From the NCBI RefSeq assembly GCF_027270735.1, contig NZ_JAPWIJ010000016.1, positions 3,521 through 67,520 on the forward strand: a stretch of 64,000 bases of DNA, in the 5' to 3' direction. Shown here one piece after another: positions 1 to 8,484 of this stretch (positions within the stretch are counted from its first letter, which is position 1; each line of letters opens with the position of its first letter). The stretch comes from Rhodococcus ruber (lineage in GTDB: Bacteria; Actinomycetota; Actinomycetes; Mycobacteriales; Mycobacteriaceae). Under the pieces are notes generated by a model. It made no database searches, was not told the origin of the DNA, and saw only the letters and a program-made list of their open reading frames with translations. The position numbers and the translations under genes are program-made.

Positions 1-360
1 GTACCCTCGGGCACCTGCGTGCACGGCCTCCACCACGAGCCGGTCGTCGAGGAACATCGTCAGCACCAGCAGCCCGATTCCGTTGTGCGCCTTGGCCAGC
101 TGTGCACACAGCGCAAGCCCCTCGTAGTCCGAGCTGGCCGAGAGCTTGAGATCCATCAACACGATGTCGGGCTCGACCCGCGCGACGACGGCCAAACCCT
201 CTTCCCGGGTGGACGCCTCCCCCACGATCGTCAGATCCGACTCGCGTTCGAGCACCGAACGCAGGCCGTCGCGCAGAATCGCGTGGTCGTCGACCAGAAC
301 GATGCGGACAGTGGGTGCCGCCACCTGCCCTGCGCCTGTGTGAACCGTCGGAACGCTCAC
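1..360 (-). CDS. LuxR/NarL-type response regulator (partial, C-terminus beyond window)
   Basis: Only the first 120 codons are present. They form a response-regulator receiver domain: after about 17 unstructured residues comes VRIVLVDDHAILRDGLRSVL with the acidic pair, then the phospho-acceptor Asp in PDIVLMDLKL, and the switch region VLTMF. The HTH output domain is expected beyond the window edge, so the NarL/LuxR class is inferred from the kinase partner. The GTG start overlaps the kinase stop by 4 bases (GTGA), so the two are translationally coupled and form a two-component pair. It probably controls the alcohol dehydrogenase operons next door. I recall a pair annotated MadR/MadS in such loci, but that name is from memory. 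Confidence 0.88.
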   Translation of the reverse strand, partial: MSVPTVHTGAGQVAAPTVRIVLVDDHAILRDGLRSVLERESDLTIVGEASTREEGLAVVARVEPDIVLMDLKLSASSDYEGLALCAQLAKAHNGIGLLVLTMFLDDRLVVEAVHAGARGY

Positions 361-1712
361 TGTGTTTCGCCCTTCTCGGATTGTTCTCGAAGTGGAATAC
401 GCACCGCCACACGCAGTCCCCCAGTTCGGGCGCGGCGGATCTCGAGGACCCCGCCGTGTTCGCGGGTGCGGGCCGCCATGTTCGCCAATCCGCGGTGACG
501 GCCGTCGACGTCGGTAGATTCGGCCATGTGCAGCATCATGCGCAAGTGAGCCGGATCGCCGTCGCCGTCGTCGGCAATCGACAGTTGCACCTGATCGAGC
601 GAATAGGTCAAACGCAGAATTGCTCGCGAGGCATGCGCGTGCACCGCGGTGTTGAACAATGCTTCGCCTGCAATGCGAAGCAAAGCGTGCTCGCACTCGC
701 TGCTCAATTCGACTGGAGTTCCCTCCACACGCAGCGAGACCTGTAACTCGTCGGGCATGTGAACCACGGAGAGCTGTTCGAGCATTTCGGGAAGCGACGT
801 ACGGTCGGCGTCCTGTGGGTGATTGAGGGCGTAGATTGCCGACCGCAGCTGGTCCACCGCCCGACGCGTCAGGTCCTTGGCCAAATCCAGCCTGTCACTA
901 CGTTCTTCGGCCGAGATGTCACTTCGACACACTTCGATCTGCATCCCCGCGGACAGCACGGCCTGAGTGACGCTGTCGTGCAATTCGCGAGCGATGCGAT
1001 GCCGTTCGTCGTCGAGCACCTGATGCCGATGCGCGGCACCCAGTTGTCTTTGCGTCAGCAGCAGTTCGGCATTACGGGCTGCGAGGTCGGCTGCCGTTCG
1101 ATTGGCCTCGGCGTAGGCACTCTCGGTTCGCTCGAGGAGTTGTCTTCGGCTCTGGAAGAGAGCCGAATTCTGCAGGGCCACTGCAGTTTGGCTGGCAAGG
1201 ATGCTGAGCACCGCGGCGTCGGTGGCGTCCAGCACGCGTTGCTCACCGGTCCACGCTGCAAAAGCGCCCACGACACCTCCGTCGTACGCGATCGGTACGA
1301 AGGCGTGATGAGCGGAGATCACCGGAGTCAGCCCGTCGCCGCACGTCGACTGTCGGATCGACTCGAGGCAGTCGACGACGTCGTCCGGCAACGGTGGCCC
1401 TTCGACGTTGTCGACCAGAAACGGTGTGGCGTCGGGTCCGAGCACCAATCGACGAGGACCGGCGTCCGGGAACGCACCATCGGCGAGGGCGAAGACGACC
1501 CAGCGTGCACTCAGGTGCGCGCGAGCGGCCTCGGCCACAGCGCACACCAATGTTTCCGGACCGTCGACGGTGCGCACCAGTGCCCGTGAGATGAGTTCCA
1601 GTGCGTAGACAACACGTTCCAGACGTTCTGCGGCGCCGCGATACTGGGGGTAGAACGTGTTCTTGCCCGAACGCAGCCCCGTCAGCAACGAGAGGTCGGG
1701 TCCGGACGTCAC
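357..1712 (-). CDS. GAF-domain sensor histidine kinase (HisKA_3 type)
   Basis: 451-residue cytoplasmic kinase without membrane segments. Residues ~45-185 look like a GAF sensor domain, followed by a coiled coil at ~190-230. The dimerisation motif ERHRIARELHDSVTQ places the phospho-His at H245, typical of NarX/DesK-like HisKA_3 kinases. The C-terminal HATPase has degenerate N- and G-boxes (GEALFNTAVHAHAS, IADDGDG, GLANMAART). The GTG start overlaps the upstream alcohol dehydrogenase stop (GTGA), and its own stop overlaps the response regulator. A soluble GAF sensor co-transcribed with an alcohol dehydrogenase suggests sensing of an intracellular alcohol, aldehyde or redox signal; that is inference. 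Confidence 0.93.
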   Translation of the reverse strand: MTSGPDLSLLTGLRSGKNTFYPQYRGAAERLERVVYALELISRALVRTVDGPETLVCAVAEAARAHLSARWVVFALADGAFPDAGPRRLVLGPDATPFLVDNVEGPPLPDDVVDCLESIRQSTCGDGLTPVISAHHAFVPIAYDGGVVGAFAAWTGEQRVLDATDAAVLSILASQTAVALQNSALFQSRRQLLERTESAYAEANRTAADLAARNAELLLTQRQLGAAHRHQVLDDERHRIARELHDSVTQAVLSAGMQIEVCRSDISAEERSDRLDLAKDLTRRAVDQLRSAIYALNHPQDADRTSLPEMLEQLSVVHMPDELQVSLRVEGTPVELSSECEHALLRIAGEALFNTAVHAHASRAILRLTYSLDQVQLSIADDGDGDPAHLRMMLHMAESTDVDGRHRGLANMAARTREHGGVLEIRRARTGGLRVAVRIPLREQSEKGETQ

Positions 1713-2932
1713 AGCGCACTCCGGAACAGTTCGACCATCTCGCGGTGCGTCGCCGAACGCGGGTTGGTGGACATGCAGGCATCACGTAAGGCATTGGTGG
1801 CCAACACATCGAGATCGGACTCGCTGACGCCGATCTCGGCCAGGCCGGTAGGAACACCGACCTGACGCGCGAGGCGGTCGACCCGATCGGCCACGGCCAT
1901 CGCCGCCTCCTCCGGCCTGGCTCTACCCTCGGGCAGTCCGAGGCTCGTCGCGATGGCCACGTACGGCAACGGATCCTCCGCAGCGTTGAAGCGAATGACG
2001 TGCGGTAGCAGCACCCCGTTGATCACGCCGTGCGGGAGGTCGAGCAGGCCGCCAACCTGGTGGCTCATTGCGTGCGTTGCACCGAGGATCGCGTTGGTGA
2101 AGGCCAGTCCCGCTTCCAGACTCGCCTGGGCCATCGATCCGCGCGCAACCATGTCGGTGGGCTCGTCGATGGTGCGAGCCAACTGTGACATCACCATGGT
2201 GATGGCGCGTAGGGCATGGTGATCGGTGAGCTGGTTGTGGCCCAGCGAGACGAATGCCTCGATTCCGTGCGTCAGCGCATCCAAACCGGTTGCAGCGTTG
2301 AGCCATTCGGGCATCGTGGTCAGCAACATCGGATCGATCACGGTGATGTCCGGAACGAGCGCCCGGCCGAGGATGGTGATCTTGGTAGAGCGTGCAGTGT
2401 CGGTGACGATGCAGAACTGCGAGACGTCGGCTCCGGTGCCGGATGTCGTCGGCACCATCACCAGCGGCGGGATCGGTCGAGTGGCCTGATCGACGCCCTC
2501 GTAGTCGAGAATTCTGCCGCCGTTGCCCGCAAGGACGGCAATCCCCTTGGCCGCATCCATGACCGATCCTCCGCCGATGGCCACCAACACGTCACAGCCG
2601 AAGTCTGCGTAGTAACCGTGCCCGGCCTCGATCTCGACATCCTTGGGATTGGGTGTCAACGCACTCCAGATCTGGGGCTCCAGTCCCTGCGCAACCAGTA
2701 GGTCGACCAGCTGCCCTGCCCAGCCACTGTCGATCAACCCCGAGTCCGTGACGAGCATCGGCCGTACCCCACCCAGGCGGCGCGTCGCGTGCGCTACCTC
2801 GCCCAGCGAATCCGGACCGAACACGATCTCGGGCGCATGGAACTTGAGGACTCGTGGTGTCTCGGCTCTGCTGCGCTGCGCATCGAGGTCGTGCAGCGCC
2901 TTACCGACGTTCGCCGTAGCTGCCTGGTCCAC
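1709..2932 (-). CDS. Iron-type (group III) alcohol dehydrogenase
   Basis: 407 residues, full length for the PF00465 family. The NAD-binding motif GGGSVMDAAKG is at ~120-130, TTSGTGAD at 162-169, and the metal ligands lie in GLDALTHG (D218, H222), ATHAMSHQVG and DLPHG. It oxidises an alcohol with NAD(P); the substrate cannot be read from sequence. It is first gene of an operon with the histidine kinase and response regulator (4-base overlaps). A 24-bp perfect palindrome lies 106 bases upstream of its ATG and is shared with the methanol dehydrogenase promoter. It is only distantly similar to the mno product, so it is not a recent duplicate. Confidence 0.93.
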   Translation of the reverse strand: MDQAATANVGKALHDLDAQRSRAETPRVLKFHAPEIVFGPDSLGEVAHATRRLGGVRPMLVTDSGLIDSGWAGQLVDLLVAQGLEPQIWSALTPNPKDVEIEAGHGYYADFGCDVLVAIGGGSVMDAAKGIAVLAGNGGRILDYEGVDQATRPIPPLVMVPTTSGTGADVSQFCIVTDTARSTKITILGRALVPDITVIDPMLLTTMPEWLNAATGLDALTHGIEAFVSLGHNQLTDHHALRAITMVMSQLARTIDEPTDMVARGSMAQASLEAGLAFTNAILGATHAMSHQVGGLLDLPHGVINGVLLPHVIRFNAAEDPLPYVAIATSLGLPEGRARPEEAAMAVADRVDRLARQVGVPTGLAEIGVSESDLDVLATNALRDACMSTNPRSATHREMVELFRSAL

Positions 2933-3037
2933 CGTTCACACCCTCGCTGTCTTCGGCCCACACTATCCAGACCTGTGATTCAGGTTACAACCTTACGAGC
3001 GTGACTGGTGCGATCCCACCAGCGCCGGGCCAGGTTC

Positions 3038-3061
3038 GTACCTACCCGATCGGGTAGGTAC
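3038..3061. promoter_or_regulatory. 24-bp perfect palindrome, putative operator A
   Basis: Perfect inverted repeat with half-site GTACCTACCCGA, centred between 3049 and 3050. Its 16-bp core (half-site CTACCCGA) recurs exactly at 7113-7128 upstream of mno. It lies in the 142-bp gap between the VWA gene and the Fe-ADH gene. There is no loop and no T-run, which fits a dimeric DNA-binding protein site better than a terminator. Confidence 0.7.
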
Positions 3062-3074
3062 CGGTGCGATCAGG

Positions 3075-4592
3075 TCAGGACAGCGCATGCCCCAGTTCGG
3101 CCGCCTGCGCCGTCAACTGCTCCCCGTCCCGCGCGACCACAACCCGGTCGCAGATCTGCTCGTAGTCCTCCATCGAGCACGCGGCCTGCGCCCAGTAACG
3201 GCGGGCCTCGGGGGTGATCCACGCGATGCGGTGCACCTTGGACCGAACCTTCTCCAACGCGTCGAGTCCGGACGGCCGTCCGTTGCACCGGCCGTCCCCC
3301 ACGATGATCACAGCAGTGCGCTTGTTCAGTACATCCCCGTGCGAGTCGAGAAGATCGGTGAAGGTCTTGCCGTAATCGCTGCTGGCTTCGAGGTCCAGTC
3401 GGGCATCCGCGAGTACCGCAGCCAGTGCACCATCGCCGGTGCTACCGAGCAAGGTGGTCGTCACGTCCACCGGCGAGTCCACGAATCCCATCACCGTGCA
3501 CCGGTGCGCGTGCGAATGCATGGCTTGCGCAAGTCTGAGCGTGAATGCGGTGATCGGCCGCACCGAGAGCGAAACATCAGCCAGTACGAGCAGTCGGACC
3601 TTGTCGGGTACAGGCGTTTTCGTGACCAGACGGAAAGGGATACCGTCGGTACGCAGACTCGACCGGACGGTGCGTCGCATGTCGAGCGGTCCACGTGAAT
3701 GCTCGCGTGGCCGCGGGCGCGGAGTACCCCGCATGTGCCGCAACACCTCGTGGCTCGCACGCTCGATCTCGGCATGCCGGCCGATCGCCTGCACCGCACC
3801 GTCGACCGGCACCGGCGACGACATCGTCCCGGTCACATCCCCCAGCGCCGCAACGAATGCCTCGACGGCATCGGTGATCCGATCCAACATTGCGGCACTC
3901 AGCTCGCCGGAATCGCCGCCGTCACCGTAGACGCTGCTCGGATCGTACGCGTCGAACCAGGCCAGGATTCCGGCCGGATCCTCCCAGTTCAGCTGTCCTG
4001 CAACGGCTCCACTCGTGCTCGACGCCAACTCCCCGGCCGCCGTCGACCCGGAACGCTCGAGGTCCACTGTGTAGGTGACGCCCCGTCGGCCCATGTCGCC
4101 GTCGGTGTCGATGGACAGATCGTGATCCTCGGACGACAGACTGATGTCGTCGTCGTCCTTGTGCGGGTTGAAACCCTTGTCCGCCTCGGGAGCGTCCAGC
4201 AGATCGCCGATCTCGACGGCACGCTCGTTGTACTCGGCGTACTTCGCCGCCTCTTGGTCCGCTCCCACGTCCAGGTCCGTGGGAAGTCCGCCGGCCACTT
4301 GCGCGCCGACCGACGAACGATGCTCGTCCACAACGCTTTCTGCCGTGTCCCGAAACATCGACTCGAACGCGAGATCGAAGCCATGCTGTTCATGGTCGTA
4401 CTTCGCACACGTCGCGCGTAGAGCCGCTCGCAGAACCGTCAGATCACGGGCCCCGAGAAGACCGAGGACACGCCGTACCTCGATGACCTCGGCCGGCGAC
4501 GCCGCCACTCCGAAGCGCCTGAGCGTCCGCCCGAAGACCGCTGCCAACACATCGAGCACCACCGATACCGAGAACGGTTGGTGCCCGGTCAT
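3075..4592 (-). CDS. CoxE-like VWA domain protein
   Basis: 505 residues. The N-terminal ~130 residues are helical, followed by an acidic low-complexity stretch at ~135-235. The C-terminal von Willebrand A domain starts near 330 with a complete MIDAS motif, DVSLS (D339, S341, S343), and later VGDGRCNGR. VWA proteins of this kind pair with MoxR AAA ATPases and act as maturation or metal-insertion chaperones; CoxD/CoxE of CO dehydrogenase is the known example. The ATG overlaps the AAA gene stop by 4 bases. Placement after methanol dehydrogenase suggests a role in its assembly or activation, which is inference. Confidence 0.9.
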   Translation of the reverse strand: MTGHQPFSVSVVLDVLAAVFGRTLRRFGVAASPAEVIEVRRVLGLLGARDLTVLRAALRATCAKYDHEQHGFDLAFESMFRDTAESVVDEHRSSVGAQVAGGLPTDLDVGADQEAAKYAEYNERAVEIGDLLDAPEADKGFNPHKDDDDISLSSEDHDLSIDTDGDMGRRGVTYTVDLERSGSTAAGELASSTSGAVAGQLNWEDPAGILAWFDAYDPSSVYGDGGDSGELSAAMLDRITDAVEAFVAALGDVTGTMSSPVPVDGAVQAIGRHAEIERASHEVLRHMRGTPRPRPREHSRGPLDMRRTVRSSLRTDGIPFRLVTKTPVPDKVRLLVLADVSLSVRPITAFTLRLAQAMHSHAHRCTVMGFVDSPVDVTTTLLGSTGDGALAAVLADARLDLEASSDYGKTFTDLLDSHGDVLNKRTAVIIVGDGRCNGRPSGLDALEKVRSKVHRIAWITPEARRYWAQAACSMEDYEQICDRVVVARDGEQLTAQAAELGHALS

Positions 4593-5626
4593 CGTCGTAT
4601 TCCGATGCCGCCCTTGTCGCGTCCACCGTGCCCTCGGAAGGCCGTCGCGGTCGTGTTGACGACCGTTCCGAGTGATGTTGCTGCAGAGGGCTTTTCTGCT
4701 ACCGGTCCGGCCAGCGCGATCTTCATGTCCGACGAGTATTTGACCAGCGCAGCGAGCAGGTACTTGCGCGTCTCGTCGGTGTGGCCGAGGACCGACGCGA
4801 TACGAGCCGCGTCGATCACTTCCGAGATCGACGGGCTCTTGCGTAGCGGTAGCTCACGCAATTCCGTCGCCAGTGCGACGATCTCGGACACGATGTGTGC
4901 GGGCACCTCGGGAGCGCGAGCGGTGACGATCTCTCGTTCGCGCGCCGCGGTCGGGTAGTCGAGGTGGAAGTGCAGGCAGCGCCGCTTGAGGGCCGAGGAC
5001 AACTCACGAGTGTCGTTGGAGGTCAATATCACCCACGGATCGCTGCGTGCGGTGAACGTGCCGACCTCGGGAATGGTCACCTGCTTCTCGGCAAGAACTT
5101 CGAGCAGCAACGCCTCCATCGACTCCTCGGTGCGATCGACCTCGTCGACGAGCAGAACCACCGGCTCCTCGGACAGAACCGATTCCAGTAGGGGACGCAC
5201 CGACAGGAACGGTTCGGAGTACAAACCGAAGTCTTTGGCCGCAAGCATCTTCGAGGCGTCGTCGATGTCGGTGACGTGCTGGGTGAGCGCGCCGATGTGT
5301 TCGCGCAGCATCTGCACGTGCAGGAGCTGTTTGGCGTAATCCCACTCGTACAGCGCCCGGTTGTCGTCGAGACCCTCGTAGCACTGCAACCTCACGAGCT
5401 TCCGACCACTCGCCGCAGCCAGGGATTTCGCCAGCTCCGTCTTGCCCACGCCCGCAGGGCCTTCGAGCAGAAGCGGGCGATCGAGCGCTGTCGCCAGATG
5501 CACCACGGTGGCGAGGTCGTCGTCGGCGATGTAGTCCTGCTCCCCGAGTGCGCGCTGCAGATCGGCGGCGTCGGTGAATCGAACGGTGCCGGTGTCGTCG
5601 CTACGCACTGTCGACAGCGAGGTCAT
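4589..5626 (-). CDS. MoxR-family AAA+ ATPase
   Basis: 345 residues from the ATG at 5626, which has a GAAGGGAA ribosome site. A longer in-frame reading to 5686 is rejected because it would run into the hairpin at 5655-5702. Walker A is GPAGVGKTEL near residue 55, Walker B is VVLLVDEVDR, sensor 1 is ILTSND, and an arginine-finger region KRRCL follows. The family remodels or activates partner enzymes together with a VWA protein. It lies between mno and the VWA gene and overlaps the latter (ATGA). It is therefore a candidate activator chaperone for the NDMA-type methanol dehydrogenase. Confidence 0.93.
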   Translation of the reverse strand: MTSLSTVRSDDTGTVRFTDAADLQRALGEQDYIADDDLATVVHLATALDRPLLLEGPAGVGKTELAKSLAAASGRKLVRLQCYEGLDDNRALYEWDYAKQLLHVQMLREHIGALTQHVTDIDDASKMLAAKDFGLYSEPFLSVRPLLESVLSEEPVVLLVDEVDRTEESMEALLLEVLAEKQVTIPEVGTFTARSDPWVILTSNDTRELSSALKRRCLHFHLDYPTAAREREIVTARAPEVPAHIVSEIVALATELRELPLRKSPSISEVIDAARIASVLGHTDETRKYLLAALVKYSSDMKIALAGPVAEKPSAATSLGTVVNTTATAFRGHGGRDKGGIGIRR

Positions 5627-5654
5627 GTGTTTCCCTTCGTAGTGCGGTGGAGCC

Positions 5655-5702
5655 GCAGTGGTGCGGTTATGCGCCGCCTGAGGCACATAACCGCACCACT
5701 GC
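5655..5702 (-). terminator. 17-bp perfect hairpin between mno and the AAA gene
   Basis: Arms 5655-5671 and 5686-5702 are perfectly complementary around a 14-base loop. The hairpin starts 6 bases after the mno stop and has no T-run. It may be an attenuator or an RNA-processing and stability element that lets mno mRNA exceed that of the chaperone genes. Its sequence resembles the hairpin at 11694-11729. Confidence 0.65.
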
Positions 5703-5708
5703 GCAGCA

Positions 5709-6980
5709 TCAGTACGACTCGTTGATCGCGTGCGAGACGACGGGAATCATCGACTCGACGGTGACCTGACGGGGGTTGCCCGGGGTGCACCAGTCTTCCT
5801 GGATGTGCTCGGAGATCTTCAGAACCGACTTCTCGTCGCCCTTGATCACGTCACCCTTGCCTGCGTACTTGCCGGTGTTCATCCGGTTCTTGTCGTAGGT
5901 CGCGGAACGGATCGATCCGAAGTTGTCGGGAATGCCGACGTCCTTCGCGAGCCTGATGGCAGCTTCGACGGCCGCGTCGGCCGCCTGGACGGTCGTCATG
6001 TTCTTTGTGTCGACACCCATGGCGACGGCGATCTCCGCATAGCGCTCGTAGCGTGAGGGCAGGTTGTATTCCCACACGCGCGGCAATGCGATGGCGTTGT
6101 TGAGGCCGTGAGCGCTGTCGTAGAACGCACTGATCGCATGGGAAATCGAGTGGATGACACCGAGTCCGCCGGAGTTGAACGCCTGCGTGGCGATGTACTG
6201 GGCGTTCATCATGCCCTCGCGAGCCTTCAGATTGCCCGGGTCGTACACGGCCTCGCGAAGATGCTTGGACACCAGGCCGATCGAGTAGATCGCGTTACCC
6301 AGCGACGGCGCGAAATCGAGACGCGAGACGTACGGCTCGGCACCGTGGGCAAGAACGTCGAAGCCACAGAACGCGGTCCACTGCTGGGGGCAGGTGTAGT
6401 AGAGCAGCGGATCGTCCAGTGCCAGAGTCGGTGTCGACGCCTCGTCGAAGGCGAGCCACTTGTGCGGCTTCTCCATGTCCGAGGTATCGGTGATGACGTA
6501 GGCCCAGGACGTTTCCGAACCTGTTCCGGCAGTGGTCGATACAGCGATGTGCGGCGGGTTCTGCTTGTTCGTCGACTTGGAGAAGCCCTCGAACTCGTTG
6601 ATGTTGCGGCCGTCATGGGCAACAACGACGCGGATGCCCTTTGCTGCGTCGTGGCTCGAGCCACCACCGACGGAGATGACGCTGTCGCACTTCTCCTTCT
6701 GGTAGAGCGCGGCACCGTCCATGACGTTGTAGTCCTTGGGGTTGGACTCGACCTTGTCGTAGAGGACCACCTCGACGCCCTGGTACTCGATCTTGCCGAT
6801 CAGTTCCTCGATGATGCCCGATCCACGCAGACCGGTCGTCACGAGTAGCGAGCGCTTGAACCCGAGCTCCTTGGCCTCGACACCGATCATGTCGTGGGCA
6901 CCGACTCCCAGCTTGGCGCGCGGCAGCGGGTGAAACTCCTTGATGGGAAATTCCCAGATCTGATTGAGCTCGATAACCAT
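5709..6980 (-). CDS. mno: NDMA-dependent methanol dehydrogenase (mycofactocin-linked)
   Basis: 423 residues, the family length, beginning MVIELNQIWEFPIKEFHPLP as in the ThcE/Mno/Mdo enzymes of Rhodococcus and Amycolatopsis. The nucleotide motif GGGSSHDAAKG is at 105-115, STTAGTGSE at 148-156, and the metal ligands are in FDVLAHG (D208, H212), HSISHA and DSAHG. Known members are decamers with tightly bound NADP(H) that oxidise methanol and other alcohols and need mycofactocin as external redox carrier. No mycofactocin biosynthesis genes are in this window. The start has a GAGGAG ribosome site. A 16-bp palindrome lies ~130 bp upstream. Confidence 0.97.
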   Translation of the reverse strand: MVIELNQIWEFPIKEFHPLPRAKLGVGAHDMIGVEAKELGFKRSLLVTTGLRGSGIIEELIGKIEYQGVEVVLYDKVESNPKDYNVMDGAALYQKEKCDSVISVGGGSSHDAAKGIRVVVAHDGRNINEFEGFSKSTNKQNPPHIAVSTTAGTGSETSWAYVITDTSDMEKPHKWLAFDEASTPTLALDDPLLYYTCPQQWTAFCGFDVLAHGAEPYVSRLDFAPSLGNAIYSIGLVSKHLREAVYDPGNLKAREGMMNAQYIATQAFNSGGLGVIHSISHAISAFYDSAHGLNNAIALPRVWEYNLPSRYERYAEIAVAMGVDTKNMTTVQAADAAVEAAIRLAKDVGIPDNFGSIRSATYDKNRMNTGKYAGKGDVIKGDEKSVLKISEHIQEDWCTPGNPRQVTVESMIPVVSHAINESY

Positions 6981-7112
6981 CGGTGTCTCCTCGGTGAGTG
7001 TGAGTCGAAGACGCCTGCCTCTGTGATCGGCGTCTCACTGGTGACCACACTGACCGCCCGGCACCGCAATGGGAACACCCCGCCGGGCGAACTCTGCCAA
7101 CGACGCACCGAA

Positions 7113-7128
7113 CTACCCGATCGGGTAG
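7113..7128. promoter_or_regulatory. 16-bp palindrome, putative operator B (mno promoter)
   Basis: Perfect inverted repeat with half-site CTACCCGA, identical to the core of the 3038-3061 palindrome. It is 133-148 bases upstream of the mno ATG, within the 196-bp gap after the MFS gene. The shared site suggests one regulator, perhaps the response regulator at 1-360, controls both alcohol dehydrogenase operons. Confidence 0.7.
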
Positions 7129-7176
7129 GGCTCCCCGCTCATCCTCGGTAGGGGTCACTCCACCGAGATTGCTGCA

Positions 7177-8409
7177 CTAGCGATCTCGACGCTGAGCCAT
7201 GGAAAACCCGAGAACCGAGATCAGCGCGAGCGTGATGACGAATCCTCCGTACAGTTCCACCGTCGTGCTGAGCCCCAACCGGTGGACGGCCAGTCCTGCG
7301 ACCACCGCCGGCAGGCTGAACGCGAGATAGCTCATGACGAAGGTCGTGGCGAACACTCCGCCTCGCTCCGCTGCGGGGACCAGCGCGCCGAGCGTGCGCA
7401 TCGCGCCGAGAAAAGTTGCTCCCCAACCCGACCCGGCAATCACGGCCCCGACGAAATACAACACGATCGAGCCGATCTGTACCGAAACCAGAGTGAGTGC
7501 GACGCCGGCCGCCAGCACCGTGGCCCCGATCATCATCACCGAGCGGGGAAATCCGTTGCGCACCACGGCAGCTGCCACTGCTCCCGAGGCGAACAGCGCG
7601 AAGATCTCGAGTCCACCGACGATGTGGTTGTCGACGCCGAACACTGTGCCGATGATCGACGGACCGAGCGAAAGGTGAAACCCGCCGAGTGACCAGGTCG
7701 CGAAGAGACCGGGAGCGATGAGTAAGAACGGTGCTCTCACGGACTTCGGAATCGACGCTCGCGGCAGCAACGTCGACGCGAGGTGGCGTCGGGAATCGAA
7801 GCCGCGCATCGCCGACGTCTCCGGCACGAACAGCAGCGCCACTGCGAGTACGAGCGCCGCGGCGATCAACAGCGCGAACACGAGGATGTCGGGCGCAGGT
7901 GCCAGTTGCACCAGCAGCCCGGCACCGAGTGCACCGCCCGCCATCCCAAGGGAGGGCGCGATGCTGTTGAGCAACGGCCCGGTGGATACGTTCGGCTGCA
8001 GATCGATGACCGCCGCGCTCATCGCCCCCGTGGCCGCGCCTGCTGCTATTCCCTGCACGATGCGTGCCGCGATGAGGAGCGGCACGCTGTCGGCAACGAT
8101 GAACAGCACCAGGCTGACAACCAGCAACAGCAGCGACGCAATCAGAATCGGCTTGCGTCCGATGTGATCCGACAGGCTGCCGATGGTGAGCAACGTCGAC
8201 AACAGTGCGACCGCGTAGACGGCGAAGATGACCGTGAGCGTGATCGCGCTGAATCCCCAGGACTGCTGGTAGACCGGGTACAACGGTGACGGTGCTGCCG
8301 AGGACGCCATCAGCACGATGAAGGCGACACCGACCACCCAGAAGGCGTACCGGTGCGGCATCCTCACCGCAGCCCTTCCGGTACTCCCCCGCGTTTCCAT
8401 GTCGACCAT
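7177..8409 (-). CDS. MFS transporter (DHA1-like)
   Basis: 410 residues from the ATG at 8409, chosen for its GGAGGGA ribosome site; the open frame extends further to 8454. About 12 hydrophobic segments are visible, with the MFS loop motif GSLSDHIGRKP between TM2 and TM3. Substrate is unknown; the family includes sugar and drug exporters. It lies upstream of mno on the same strand with a 196-bp gap, so it is probably a separate transcript. A role in alcohol metabolism is not shown. Confidence 0.88.
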   Translation of the reverse strand: MVDMETRGSTGRAAVRMPHRYAFWVVGVAFIVLMASSAAPSPLYPVYQQSWGFSAITLTVIFAVYAVALLSTLLTIGSLSDHIGRKPILIASLLLLVVSLVLFIVADSVPLLIAARIVQGIAAGAATGAMSAAVIDLQPNVSTGPLLNSIAPSLGMAGGALGAGLLVQLAPAPDILVFALLIAAALVLAVALLFVPETSAMRGFDSRRHLASTLLPRASIPKSVRAPFLLIAPGLFATWSLGGFHLSLGPSIIGTVFGVDNHIVGGLEIFALFASGAVAAAVVRNGFPRSVMMIGATVLAAGVALTLVSVQIGSIVLYFVGAVIAGSGWGATFLGAMRTLGALVPAAERGGVFATTFVMSYLAFSLPAVVAGLAVHRLGLSTTVELYGGFVITLALISVLGFSMAQRRDR

Positions 8410-8484
8410 GTGTTGTCCCTCCACTGCAGCGATTGTTACCTCAGTGAAAGACAACGCGTAGGACGGTCTCGCATTCCCGGCGAC

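Noticed and set aside
3038..3061. Palindrome as a terminator of the VWA gene
   Set aside because: It has no loop and no T-run, and its core recurs in the mno promoter. A protein-binding site is more likely, though a minor terminator role cannot be excluded.
7731..8289. Plus-strand frames opposite the MFS gene
   Set aside because: No ribosome site and no recognisable family. They are shadows of the transporter codons.
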